DNA from: UBA2589 sp038120095
GTDB taxonomy: Bacteria > Gemmatimonadota > Gemmatimonadetes > Longimicrobiales > Gaopeijiaceae
NCBI GenBank assembly: GCA_038120095.1
Contig: JAYOKZ010000004.1
Span: 1-64,000, forward strand
DNA length: 64,000 bases
Direction: 5' to 3'
A program made the translations under genes and the position numbers. Of this stretch, positions 36,530-45,845 are shown piece after piece (the stretch's first letter is position 1; each line of letters opens with the position of its first letter). The notes under the pieces are model-generated. The model was not told where the DNA came from. It worked only from the letters and a program-made list of their open reading frames with translations, and searched no databases.

Positions 36530-36571
36530 GGAAGTACTCTGATTCCGGCGATTACGCCACAGTCGGCGTCC

Positions 36572-36772
36572 TCAGCTTCGTCCTTCCTGCGTGTGGATCC
36601 AGGTACCGATCAACGCCCCGAGGGCAGCGATCGTCAGCAGCACTGCGATCACGGTCCACCAGAACCCGATGTCGCTGTAGCCGGTAGACCAGCCGTTGTT
36701 CGCCCGTGTGAGCGCGCCGAAGGCGATCCCGAGGTACACGACGCCGACACCCATGCCGAGGATGCGCTTCAT
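36572..36772 (-). CDS. Small two-pass membrane protein, unknown
   Basis: I chose ATG 36772 (66 aa) with an AGAGAAG ribosome site; the in-frame extension to 36859 would overlap the helicase gene. Two hydrophobic segments (about residues 5-21 and 37-58) are joined by a short polar loop ('RANNGWSTGYSDIG'). I do not recognise the family. It follows the helicase gene by 61 bases and ends just before a strong terminator, so it is the last gene of that transcript. Conservation in relatives would decide whether it is real. Confidence 0.65.
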   Translation of the reverse strand: MKRILGMGVGVVYLGIAFGALTRANNGWSTGYSDIGFWWTVIAVLLTIAALGALIGTWIHTQEGRS

Positions 36773-36833
36773 TTCGCTTCTCTGCCGTTTTACGAGGATA
36801 TTGGACCGAGTAGCCGGTCCACTCGGGCGAAAT

Positions 36834-39434
36834 CTACGGATGCTCAGCAGAGCCTCCAAGGGGGCTCCCCGATCCGTAGAAGTCTCGCAGGTGTCGTGTG
36901 AGATCGGACCAGGGTCCCCGAATGAACGGCGCGGGCGGCAGAGAATCCCGCAGGTAACGCCCGTAGCGCTTCCTCACGATCCGGTCGTCGAGGATCACCG
37001 CAGCACCGCGGTCCGATCGGGCCCGGATGAGGCGACCGAAGCCCTGTTTCAGGCGTAGCGCGGCATGCGGCAGCATGAAACCGGAAAATGGATCCTGCCC
37101 TGCGCGCTCGAGGGCTTCCATTCTCGCAGCCGTGATGGGCTCCGTCGGGACTCTGAAGGGCAGCTTCTGGATCAGGAGGCCACGAAGAGGGTCGCCGGGG
37201 ACGTCGACTCCCTCCCAGAAGGAAGAGGTCCCGAGGAGAAGCCCGTCCCCGGAGTCGATGAAACGATCCAGCAGCCGGTGACGATCGTCCTCCCCCTGCA
37301 CGAAGAGCGGCCACGTCCGGTCGAATCCCCTTTCCCGTGCTCCCTCGGCGGCTCGACGAAGCGCGGAATAGGAGGTAAAGAGCACGAACAATCCCCCGTC
37401 GGTGATCTCGGCGAGGTCGTTCAGGACCTCCAGAGTCGCCTCCGCGAACAGCTGATCAGCTCCACCGGTCGGCGGCAGGTCGGTCGGAACCGCAACCAGC
37501 GCCTGATCTTCGAAATCGAAGGGTGATGGGACCATCTGCTCCTCGACCGCGATCNNNNNNNNNNTGCCCAGCGCTCTCCAACTGACCGAGGTATGAGGCG
37601 TCGTGAGCGTCGCGGATGTCAGCACGGTCGTTTCAGCCCGAGTGAACAGGGATTCACGCAGTACGTCTCCGAGTTCGATCGGGGCCGCCGCAAGGACGAG
37701 ATTCACGCTCCGCCCCCTTCCCCGGGACTCAATCCACCGCACGAAGGCTCCCGCTTCTTCCCCGGGTGCAAGGATGAGGCGGAGACCGTGAACCGTCGCC
37801 GCCAGACGTCGCTCTACGGCACGCAGGTCGAGGAGTCGACCCTCCAGCACATCGAGCCACTCGTCCACGAGTTCGATGCGCGTCCGAAGTTCCGAAAGTT
37901 CTCGTGCCAGCGCACCAAAGTTCGTCAGCACACTTCTGAGCTGTTCGGCAACATCCTCGTCTTCAGCTGGCTCGAGTGCTCCAGCCTCGCCGATACGGAC
38001 TGGTCCTTCTCCCGGCGGGGCAAGTGGCTCGAGTCGCTCGAACAGCCCGTCGGCCGCGGCCCGCCCGCGTGAAAGGGCCGGTCGTACACGGTTTTCGAGC
38101 CGCTCCCGAATCTCGTTGCCGTTCGCGCCGGCTCCGACGCTCTCGTGAATCGTGGTCAGGATCCCCCGACCCCGCCGATCAAGTCGGGACATCGCGCGAT
38201 AGATCCCACGGCGCGTGATCTCGACCCCGAGATGCGATGTCGCGGCATCTTCGACGTTATGCCCCTCGTCGAGGATCACCCGCTTGTAGGCCGGGAGCAC
38301 CGCCGCCTGCGTGTAGTTCGCAGTCGCGCGCCGAACCGCGAGGTCAGTGAACAGCAGATGGTGATTCACGACGAGGAGCTCCGCGGAAGCAGCTCTTCGG
38401 CGCGAGCTCTGATAGAAGCATGCCTGGAAATGTGGACAGCGAGCCCGCAGGCACATGTCGGGATCGCTTCGCACCTCGTCCCAGAGATCATCTGCCGGCC
38501 GGAAGCCGAGGTCGGAAAGCGACCCGTCCTCCGTAGTATTGACCCACTCGAGAATGGCCCGGATTTCCTCGGTTCGGTCCCCCTCGAAGAGGGTGCCCTG
38601 ACTTTCGGCAGCCAGCCGGGCCCGTCGGATCGAGATATAGTTGCCTCGCCCCTTCACCAGAGCCCAGCGTACATCGCCCAGGAGGCTCTGCACGAGAGGA
38701 AGGTCCTTCTCGGCAAGCTGCTCCTGAAGATTGATCGTGTTGGTGGAGATCACCGTGCGCTCAGCATTCTCCTGCGCCCAACGCACCGCAGGGAGAAGAT
38801 AGGCCAGCGATTTCCCTGTCCCTGTTCCCGCCTCGACGATGGAAATGCCGCCTTCGTTGAATCTCTCGACGATCGCCCCGAGCATCTCTCGCTGCCCCGG
38901 GCGGTCCTCGTACCCGCCAAATCGCGTCGACAGCGCGCCGCTCGGAGCGAGTATGCCGTCGAGCTCCTCCCTGCTCAGGGGGATCCGCTCCCGCGGCTGC
39001 GGTGGCTCGACGACGACGTAGAGATCATGTGCTTCATTGTCGATGATCGCCGTACCGATGCCCTGATCGTACAACAGCGCCGCCACACGCATGTCCGCGT
39101 CCGATGGCTCCAGCAGTCCGCTCGGGTGATTGTGGAGCATCACACTCCCCTCGGTCGCGTCTCGGGCAGCGACGAGCACGGCCTCGAAGTTGCCTCGCGC
39201 CACCGCGCGAGGCTGCCGGACGACCCGCTGTTCATCGACCTCCGCGAGGAAGCACACCTCTCGCCCCCCCGCCCTTGCGATTTCTGCGCGAAGCCCCGCC
39301 TGCGCTTCCGGCGAGAGGGTCAATCGAGCCGCGGGAAGAGCGTCGGGAACCGTCGTCCCGGGTGACGCCTGCGAGGCATCATCGGCGTCCTCCAGACCAT
39401 CCAGTCCAAAAAGGGCCTCCGCCGGGACAGACAT
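36834..39434 (-). CDS. DinG/XPD-like DNA helicase with N-terminal JAMM (RadC-like) domain
   Basis: About 866 aa (ATG 39434; a TTG at 39464 in a TTGA overlap would add ten residues). Residues about 40-145 form a JAMM/RadC-like domain: His101-Asn-His103, ten residues, then Asp114 ('HNHPSGLLEPSDAD') exactly fits HxHx10D, with Glu65 or Glu68 as the acid. The helicase core has Walker A 'EAGTGTGKS' (about 201-209), 'LDEGH' (DEAH box), 'FWEGVDVPGDPL' and 'QGFGRLIRARSDRG'. DinG-type iron-sulfur cysteines 328, 333 and 339 keep the C-x4-C-x5-C spacing, but the first ligand is Ser268 ('GNYIS'). It probably unwinds DNA 5'-3' in repair. A 10-N gap interrupts the gene near residues 624-627 without a frame change. 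Confidence 0.88.
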   Translation of the reverse strand: MSVPAEALFGLDGLEDADDASQASPGTTVPDALPAARLTLSPEAQAGLRAEIARAGGREVCFLAEVDEQRVVRQPRAVARGNFEAVLVAARDATEGSVMLHNHPSGLLEPSDADMRVAALLYDQGIGTAIIDNEAHDLYVVVEPPQPRERIPLSREELDGILAPSGALSTRFGGYEDRPGQREMLGAIVERFNEGGISIVEAGTGTGKSLAYLLPAVRWAQENAERTVISTNTINLQEQLAEKDLPLVQSLLGDVRWALVKGRGNYISIRRARLAAESQGTLFEGDRTEEIRAILEWVNTTEDGSLSDLGFRPADDLWDEVRSDPDMCLRARCPHFQACFYQSSRRRAASAELLVVNHHLLFTDLAVRRATANYTQAAVLPAYKRVILDEGHNVEDAATSHLGVEITRRGIYRAMSRLDRRGRGILTTIHESVGAGANGNEIRERLENRVRPALSRGRAAADGLFERLEPLAPPGEGPVRIGEAGALEPAEDEDVAEQLRSVLTNFGALARELSELRTRIELVDEWLDVLEGRLLDLRAVERRLAATVHGLRLILAPGEEAGAFVRWIESRGRGRSVNLVLAAAPIELGDVLRESLFTRAETTVLTSATLTTPHTSVSWRALGXXXXIAVEEQMVPSPFDFEDQALVAVPTDLPPTGGADQLFAEATLEVLNDLAEITDGGLFVLFTSYSALRRAAEGARERGFDRTWPLFVQGEDDRHRLLDRFIDSGDGLLLGTSSFWEGVDVPGDPLRGLLIQKLPFRVPTEPITAARMEALERAGQDPFSGFMLPHAALRLKQGFGRLIRARSDRGAAVILDDRIVRKRYGRYLRDSLPPAPFIRGPWSDLTRHLRDFYGSGSPLGGSAEHP
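37555..37564. other. Assembly gap (10 N) inside the helicase gene
   Basis: Ten unresolved bases lie within the helicase coding region, between 'SWRALG' and 'IAVEEQMVPSPFDF'. The same frame continues on both sides, and the spacing to the 'SPFDF' motif is normal for the family, so the true gap is likely close to ten bases. The residues here are unknown. Confidence 0.98.
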
Positions 39435-39460
39435 GGGGAAGCCCTTGGGGATCTTCGAAC

Positions 39461-40747
39461 TCAAGTCTTCAGCTTCTGCTTCTTTGCCGCGGGAAACAGA
39501 ACGTTGTTGAGGATGAGGCGATATCCGGGAGAGTTGGGATGGAGGGCCAGATCCGTCTGTGGATCGCCGATCTGATGCTCCGCATCCTCCGGATCGTGTC
39601 CCCCGAAGTAGGTGAAGGTCCCCTCGCCGAGGCTACCATGCACGTACTTCGCCCAGTCTCCCTCCTGAGCGAGCACGATCGTACCCGATTTCAGGCGATC
39701 CTGGCGGAAGGACGTCGTCAGCCCATAGAAGTCGGGGAGAACAGCCTCATGGTTTTGGGTCAGCATCGCGGGGACCGGGTCGAACTTGGCCGAGAAATCG
39801 AACAGCGTGTACACCCCGAGTTCATTGCGCCACGGCGTGTTCACCTGGTGCCCGTCGATATCGGAGAATGAATTCACCGACGGTGCGATCTGCACCTGGG
39901 CGTCCGTGAACGCCATCGCCTGAGTCCAATCCATCCGCACCGACGCATTCGGATCCGGCGGCGTGCCATCGGAGTACGCGGCCGCGATGTCGGCGCTGTG
40001 TGCGGCGAGAGCGAGTTCCAGGGTTTCGGTCGCAGAGCACATGGCGAAGAGGAACCCTCCGTCCTCCACGTACGCGCGAATGACGGCCGCAACCTCTTTC
40101 TTGAGCGCGGGAACGTCCGCGAAGCCGCCGCGTCGGGCAACCTCCTGATTTCGGGCGACCTCATCCTGCAACCACGGCGCACCGGAATATGTCAGGAAGA
40201 ACTTCGAGTACTGGCCCGTGAAATCCTCGTGGTGCAGGTGAATCCACTCGTACTCGGACAGATTCCCCTCGAGAACGTCCGTGTCCCAGATCTTGTCATA
40301 CTCGATGCCCGCGTACTCCAGCGCCATCGTGACGGCGTCGTCCCAGGGTGTCGAATTGGGCGGCGTGTACACGGCGACCCTGGGTGCACGCTCGAGCGGC
40401 ACGGCCTCCATGTTCGAGGTCGCGATGGTGGCGCGCATTCGAGCTTCTGCCGCGGCATCCATCGGTTCGACGCTCACCCCCCGGAACGCTGCCTCACGGC
40501 GGATCTCATTGCGATCAGGGAGCAGGAAGGAACCTCCCCGATAATTCAACAGCCACTCGGATCGATCCTCCTGCTCGAGCGTCCAGTACGCGAGCCCGTA
40601 CGCCTTCAGGTGATCCTGCTGGGAACGGTCCATCGGAACCAGGAGCCACTGGGCGGACACGCCCGCCGGAGCACCTGCCGCGAGCGTCAGCGCGCACAGA
40701 ATGGCGCGTACGCTGGACCTGCACCGAGGGCCTGAGGACATGGCCAT
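39461..40747 (-). CDS. Secreted glutamine amidotransferase-like protein (family often labelled 'asparagine synthetase B')
   Basis: A 428-aa exported protein (signal peptide about 1-32, ending 'GVSAQ'). The N-terminal 'LLVPMDRSQQDHLKAYGLAYW' region (about 35-55) and 'WLLNYRGGSFLLPD' are hallmarks of a Bacteroidota/Gemmatimonadota family that databases loosely name asparagine synthetase B; this is from memory and the name is probably misleading. The middle holds a GATase1/flavodoxin-like segment ('VAVYTPPNSTPWDDAV', 'IHLHHEDFTGQY', 'GGFLFAMCSATETLELAL' with a candidate Cys). No ATP or Asn-synthase site is seen. It is coupled to the TPR gene (TGATG) and to the helicase. Confidence 0.65.
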   Translation of the reverse strand: MAMSSGPRCRSSVRAILCALTLAAGAPAGVSAQWLLVPMDRSQQDHLKAYGLAYWTLEQEDRSEWLLNYRGGSFLLPDRNEIRREAAFRGVSVEPMDAAAEARMRATIATSNMEAVPLERAPRVAVYTPPNSTPWDDAVTMALEYAGIEYDKIWDTDVLEGNLSEYEWIHLHHEDFTGQYSKFFLTYSGAPWLQDEVARNQEVARRGGFADVPALKKEVAAVIRAYVEDGGFLFAMCSATETLELALAAHSADIAAAYSDGTPPDPNASVRMDWTQAMAFTDAQVQIAPSVNSFSDIDGHQVNTPWRNELGVYTLFDFSAKFDPVPAMLTQNHEAVLPDFYGLTTSFRQDRLKSGTIVLAQEGDWAKYVHGSLGEGTFTYFGGHDPEDAEHQIGDPQTDLALHPNSPGYRLILNNVLFPAAKKQKLKT

Positions 40748-42498
40748 CAGCGACCGCGAGACCTGAGGCGCTGGAGTTCGACCCGTGCATCCGGCACGAC
40801 CGCTGCGTTTGGCCGGTTCATGATCAGGTCCTCGAGAAGGCGGATGGCCTCGTCCACACCGCGAGGTGTTCGGGAGCGATAGCGAGCCAGTGCCAGCGAC
40901 GCCTCGGCGACCTCGGGCGCATCCGGATAGTCCACGATGAGACTCTCGCGAATGTCGGCTGCGAGCGCAGCCTCCTCTCCTGCTGCGGCGATCCGCGCGG
41001 CAGCCGCAAGCACGAGCGGTGCTTCCGCCGCCTCGACGGTCGCAGCCGCTCCGGCAAGTTCGATCGCGGCCTCGCGGTGCCGTCCGTGATGTGCCTTCAC
41101 CCCGGCATCGGCAAGTGCCTCGACGCCCGAAGGGGAGAGACGTCCCAGAAGTCCGGCGAACTGAATGACCTCTGTCCCCTGAGAGGCCGGGAGACCGGTC
41201 AACGCGAGGAGGAGTGCAGACCGACCTTCTTCGATCGCTCCATCCGCGAGGAGAAGGTAGGCACGTTCGAGCGAACTCCTCGGCCCCTGAACACCCTCGA
41301 GCACGGCGGCTGCCCCCTCCGAATCCCCCCGTGACTGCAGGACTCCAGCCACCGTAGCCGCGAGGTCGTCGATCTCGGGGGCATTGGGAAAGTCTTCCCG
41401 GAAATCCGCCACCATGGCCCGAAGCTCGTCCGGGGTCGAACGGCTGCTTTCGAGCCGGATGACCTGAGCCGTGGCCCGCCTGCGGTCCACCGAACCGGGC
41501 GAAAACGAGTCGACCACGCGTCGCTGAGCATCCACAGCGGTCGCCGTATCGCCAGCGGCAAGGGCGACATCGATGATCCGTTGGTCGAACTGACGCCGCT
41601 CTGCAGGACTCGAGGCCCCGGCGCCAAGCTCGTCGTAGGCCCAGGAGGCGACCTCCGTCAGCTCTGCGTCCCGCGCACGTCGGGCCGCATCCGCGAGGAA
41701 GGTTGTCCGCGCCCTGCCGTCGAGGTCCGCTGCGACGCTGCGCACCAGGTCCATCGCTACCTCCTCAACACGGAGGTCGAGTGCCACACGAGCGGCTGCC
41801 CTGCGCCGGGGAAGCAACTCGGATTCCGAAAGTCGATCGACCACTCGGCGTGCCGCTTCCCCCGACCCCTCGGTCAGGCCTTGCACCCGGCGAGTCACGG
41901 TCGAGACCTGAGCGGCGTCATCACCGACCGCCATCGCCCATTCGTCCGCCGCACTCAGTGGGTTACCTGTGGTTGCGAGAAGATCCCCGATCTCCATCGC
42001 GAGTGCACCGGGCCCCACGGTCTCCCGCCCCCTCTGAAAGATCTCGAGGGCCTCGCTCACACCGAATGCCCTCTCGAACGCCCGCCCAACCTCTCGATAT
42101 GCGACCTCGTTGATCGGCTCGGCGTCCAGCCATGCAGCGCCCTCCCGCCGAACGGCAGCCAGAGAATCGACCTCGGTCAGAACACGCAGCTTCAGGTATC
42201 GGACGCCGGAAGACGACGGGTCAGCAGACAGGAACTCGTCGACCGCCGGAAGAATCCGAACAATTTCGCCCTGACTTCGCAGAACGCGCTCCAGAGCAAA
42301 GAGTCCTCCGGACGAGCTCGGATTCTCTTCCAGCAGCTCCCGAAGCACTGCTTCCGCACCCACGAAATCTCCACGGGATTCCAGGGCCGAAGCCGACCGG
42401 AGGCGCTGTGCATCCGAGCTGCGAAGACGGATTTGCCCGTTGATTGCCACGGGCAAGCAGATCAGCGCGCACGCAACCGTCATCATGACCCGCTTCAC
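40747..42498 (-). CDS. Secreted TPR-repeat protein
   Basis: A 583-aa exported helical-repeat protein. GTG 42498 overlaps the DUF4175 stop (GTGA). A Sec signal peptide (about 1-21, ending 'AINGQ') is followed by repeated helix pairs typical of TPR/alpha-solenoid ('SALESRGDFVGAEAVLRELLEENP', about 36-59, and similar units to the C-terminus). No catalytic motif is visible. TPR proteins hold partners together; placed between DUF4175 and the GATase-like protein, it is probably the scaffold of an envelope complex. The stop shares a base with the next start (TGATG). Confidence 0.75.
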   Translation of the reverse strand: MKRVMMTVACALICLPVAINGQIRLRSSDAQRLRSASALESRGDFVGAEAVLRELLEENPSSSGGLFALERVLRSQGEIVRILPAVDEFLSADPSSSGVRYLKLRVLTEVDSLAAVRREGAAWLDAEPINEVAYREVGRAFERAFGVSEALEIFQRGRETVGPGALAMEIGDLLATTGNPLSAADEWAMAVGDDAAQVSTVTRRVQGLTEGSGEAARRVVDRLSESELLPRRRAAARVALDLRVEEVAMDLVRSVAADLDGRARTTFLADAARRARDAELTEVASWAYDELGAGASSPAERRQFDQRIIDVALAAGDTATAVDAQRRVVDSFSPGSVDRRRATAQVIRLESSRSTPDELRAMVADFREDFPNAPEIDDLAATVAGVLQSRGDSEGAAAVLEGVQGPRSSLERAYLLLADGAIEEGRSALLLALTGLPASQGTEVIQFAGLLGRLSPSGVEALADAGVKAHHGRHREAAIELAGAAATVEAAEAPLVLAAAARIAAAGEEAALAADIRESLIVDYPDAPEVAEASLALARYRSRTPRGVDEAIRLLEDLIMNRPNAAVVPDARVELQRLRSRGR

Positions 42499-45400
42499 GA
42501 ACCACCCCCGGGCCGGGCACGATTCAACCGCTCGAAGTACTGGAGAACGAGCTGACGCACCGCAGGGCTCAGCCGCTGCAGTTGAGCTCCGTCCGGCACC
42601 TCATACCTCAGGATACCCATCTGGTCGTCGGTCAGGGACAGGACCTGGCCCCGTTCGAAGTCTTCGGGTTGCTCAGACTCACGCTCCTCGCTGAACTCTT
42701 CCCGCTCCAGAGAACGGCCGGCGTCGAGCAGGCGATGAAAGAGCCGCTCCTGCCGCTGAATCATCTCGGGCGTAAGTCGACCCTCCGCAACCATCTCCTG
42801 AGCGATCGCCTGAGCCTCCTGCGCCAACTGCTGCAAGTCTCCCAGTGATTCCTCTGCCCCGGGTTCATCGGCGAGGTCGCCCAGGTCACTGGCCACCGAC
42901 TGCTGCCCTTCGGACATCTGCTGCATCTGCTCCTGCATCGCCTGTTCACCAAGCTGCATCGGCATGAGCTGCGTGGACTGATTCATGATCTCGCTTTGCT
43001 GCTGAGCGAGCTGCTCCAGCTGCTCGGAAACTTCCTCTCCACCCTGCCCCTGCCCCTGCTGACCCATCTGCTCCGCGTTTGCGATCGCCATCAGGGCCAG
43101 CTGATTCAGGTCTCCGATCGCCTGTTCGGCCTGTGCCGTGGCAGACGGGACACCTCCTCGACGTCCTTCCATCGCCTCGATGGTGTGCTGGAGCGATTCC
43201 ATGGCCAGCCCCATCTGCGCCGACAGTTCACGGTTTTCACCCATGGCCCCCTCGGTGGCGAGTTGCAGATTTTCAGCGATGTTCCGAACGCCCTGGAGCA
43301 TGGATGCCTGCTCGGCCCGCATGCCGGCGAGCTGATCCTGGCTCACGCCCTCCATACGTTCACCGAGTTCGCTCTGACGGCGCGCCAGCGAAAGGGCATC
43401 ATCCGCCGTTTGCATCATGGCACGCTGGATCTTTTCCATCTGCTGTTGCGCCATCTCTGCCATGGCCTGCTGCATCTCCTGCGCGGCCTCCTGCATCTCG
43501 TCGGCTGCCTGCTGTGCCTCCTCGCTCGCCGACTCACTCTGTCCCTGCTGCGCCTGCTGCTGGGCTTGCTGCATGCGCTGGCGGGCCTCCGCAGATCGCT
43601 CTCGAGCCTCCTGAACTCCTTCGGACGCCGCCTGCTCACCCATCTCGGCGAGGCGCTCCTGAAGAGATGCAAGATTGTCCTCCAACGCTTCGGCTTCTCG
43701 CTGCAGGTCCTCCTGCTGCTGCGCGCGTAGTTCGGGTGCGTCCCCCTCCTTCATGGCGTCCGCCAGCGCCTGTTCCTGAAGCGCCAGCTCCTCTACTTCG
43801 CTCGTCGTGGCACGAAAGTCCTGTTCCAGGGCAGCCCGCTTGAAGCGTTCGAGTGCCTCCTCGAGGCGATCACGCAAACCCTCCTGCTCCCCGGCCATCT
43901 CCTCGAGCGCCTGATTCGCTTCGGCCAGGTCCTCCTGCTCCAGCGCTTCGGCCATCTCATCCATCCGCCGCTGCAGCTCGTCACCCGTCATCTGCTCGAG
44001 CATGTCCTGAAGCTCTTCCAGTTGGCGGCGCAGTTCCGGATCAGCCTGACCCGCCTCCTCCATCATCTGCTCGAGGGCTGCCATCTCCTGTCGCATCGAG
44101 TCAACCGCGGCACTCATTTCCTTCTGTTCCTCGAGCGCAGCCGCAAGTTCTTCCCGCTCCCGAAAGTCAGCGGATTCCTCGCTCTCTCCGTTCTGAGAGC
44201 CCCGCTGGGCAGCGCTCTCGAGGGCCTGCTCACGGTTCTCGGTCGCCTGACGCTCCGCCTCCGCAGCCAACTCCTCGAGTCGGTTGGCGACGTCCTCGAA
44301 CGCATCTTCGGCTTCCCGTCGGATCTCAGCGGCGTCGGGCATCCGGAGGACATACTCGTCCGACACCCCCTGCTGGCCAGCGGGACTGTTGTCCGTCGCC
44401 CGCGCGAAATATCGGACCGTGTCCCCGGGCATCAGGCCCCAGCTTCGCAGATCCAGAAGTGGACGCGCGAGGATGGCCCGCTGACCGCCAGCATCGAAGC
44501 CCTGGGCAACCTCAGGCATTCGTTCTCCGAACGACGTCACTCTATACGCGACCAGCTCAATCCGACGCAGGCCGTAGTCGTCCCCACTCTCCAGGAGGAG
44601 CGGCTGACGAAGATTGAGCGGCATGACCGTATCTCGGCCCGGCACAGGAATCCCGATGGACGGGCCCGCGTCCGCGACGACAGTGACGTCGACAGGCTCC
44701 GGCTGAATCTCGGCGGCGCCGCCCATTTCATCCCGGAACAGCCACTCGAACAGCCCACTCCTCTCGGGGGTCCAGCGCGACCGAAACGTTGCCTCGTCGA
44801 CCTCGAAGGCGAGCACCTGAGTTCCCGAGGAGTCGACCAGTTCGACCCTCGACAAGGGGCGGCTCGTCTGCCCCTCGAAGATCACGGTCGAGCCTTCCGG
44901 GAGCCTCAATGGCGGTGGGTCACCGCGGTACTCGTCGGCCGGGATCCCCGTGTGAGGAGGATAGGTCACCGACAGGACCAGATCACTGACAAACAGCGGG
45001 TCGACCGGCACGATCGCGTAGGCGGCAGATTCGTTACCAGCCTGGTCCCGAGCCCGGTACTGGATCCTCGCCGAGACCGAGCGGAACGTGAACCGTGCCC
45101 GCCCGTCGACGACCTCGAGGGATTCGACTCGGGCGACATCCCCCGCGGCCTGCCATCCCACCGAGACAGTCTGACGCCCCGCAGCTGCGATCACGACCTC
45201 GACATCCGACCCTCGAAGCACTTCGATATCTCCGGGTTGAACCACGAGCCGCGGAAGCACGGGATCTCTGAGTGTCGCGATCGGCGACGTCACCGCTCGT
45301 ACCGCGTGACTGGTGCGCTCGGGGGAGACAACTGTCAGGCCGACGAGTATCACGACAGCCACGGTCAACAGACTGAAACCACGCCGGCTCCAGAGCCGCG

Positions 45401-45845
45401 CCGAGTCCGCGAGTCGCCCTGCGAGCTGCTCCTCGGACCTCTCATCCAGATCTCGCACAACGCCAAAAATTGCCCGCGCCGCCAGAGCACTCGACACGCC
45501 CTCCGGCAGCTGGCGGGAAAGCTCGAGCGCGCCGGCTACAAGTCCCGGTCGGATCCCGGACGCCTCCTCCATGTTCGAAGTCAACCGTGCCTCGGAGAGT
45601 CGCATCAACCAGTGCCGCGACCCCACCCACCCCGCCACCACGAGGGCAATGGCGAATGCGTCCAGGACGGCCGGAGTGTCGCTTCCCTGGACGAACCCGT
45701 CGGGACCGGCCAGGAACCAGGCCGCGACCAGCAGCGCTACGATCCCGGCCGAAACCCAGACGGCCACCACTCCGCCCGCCCGACGTGCCACCCACCCCCG
45801 GACGCCGGAGAAGCGGGTCTGGAGCTGATCGGCCTCAGGGCTCAC
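42495..45845 (-). CDS. DUF4175 family membrane protein with long coiled coil
   Basis: A 1116-aa protein starting at GTG 45845 (GTGA overlap with the DUF4159 gene). Membrane segments lie near residues 25-46, 60-76 and 155-172. A large periplasmic beta region (about 180-490) contains Ig-like strands ('LVVQPGDIEVLRGSDVEVVI', about 200-219). Residues about 500-1020 are an extremely Gln/Glu/Met/Ala-rich coiled coil with few hydrophobic breaks, followed by a charged tail. DUF4175 proteins are envelope proteins of unknown function in Bacteroidota and Gemmatimonadota. The coiled coil could span the periplasm or form bundles; this is inference. Confidence 0.85.
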   Translation of the reverse strand: MSPEADQLQTRFSGVRGWVARRAGGVVAVWVSAGIVALLVAAWFLAGPDGFVQGSDTPAVLDAFAIALVVAGWVGSRHWLMRLSEARLTSNMEEASGIRPGLVAGALELSRQLPEGVSSALAARAIFGVVRDLDERSEEQLAGRLADSARLWSRRGFSLLTVAVVILVGLTVVSPERTSHAVRAVTSPIATLRDPVLPRLVVQPGDIEVLRGSDVEVVIAAAGRQTVSVGWQAAGDVARVESLEVVDGRARFTFRSVSARIQYRARDQAGNESAAYAIVPVDPLFVSDLVLSVTYPPHTGIPADEYRGDPPPLRLPEGSTVIFEGQTSRPLSRVELVDSSGTQVLAFEVDEATFRSRWTPERSGLFEWLFRDEMGGAAEIQPEPVDVTVVADAGPSIGIPVPGRDTVMPLNLRQPLLLESGDDYGLRRIELVAYRVTSFGERMPEVAQGFDAGGQRAILARPLLDLRSWGLMPGDTVRYFARATDNSPAGQQGVSDEYVLRMPDAAEIRREAEDAFEDVANRLEELAAEAERQATENREQALESAAQRGSQNGESEESADFREREELAAALEEQKEMSAAVDSMRQEMAALEQMMEEAGQADPELRRQLEELQDMLEQMTGDELQRRMDEMAEALEQEDLAEANQALEEMAGEQEGLRDRLEEALERFKRAALEQDFRATTSEVEELALQEQALADAMKEGDAPELRAQQQEDLQREAEALEDNLASLQERLAEMGEQAASEGVQEARERSAEARQRMQQAQQQAQQGQSESASEEAQQAADEMQEAAQEMQQAMAEMAQQQMEKIQRAMMQTADDALSLARRQSELGERMEGVSQDQLAGMRAEQASMLQGVRNIAENLQLATEGAMGENRELSAQMGLAMESLQHTIEAMEGRRGGVPSATAQAEQAIGDLNQLALMAIANAEQMGQQGQGQGGEEVSEQLEQLAQQQSEIMNQSTQLMPMQLGEQAMQEQMQQMSEGQQSVASDLGDLADEPGAEESLGDLQQLAQEAQAIAQEMVAEGRLTPEMIQRQERLFHRLLDAGRSLEREEFSEERESEQPEDFERGQVLSLTDDQMGILRYEVPDGAQLQRLSPAVRQLVLQYFERLNRARPGGGS

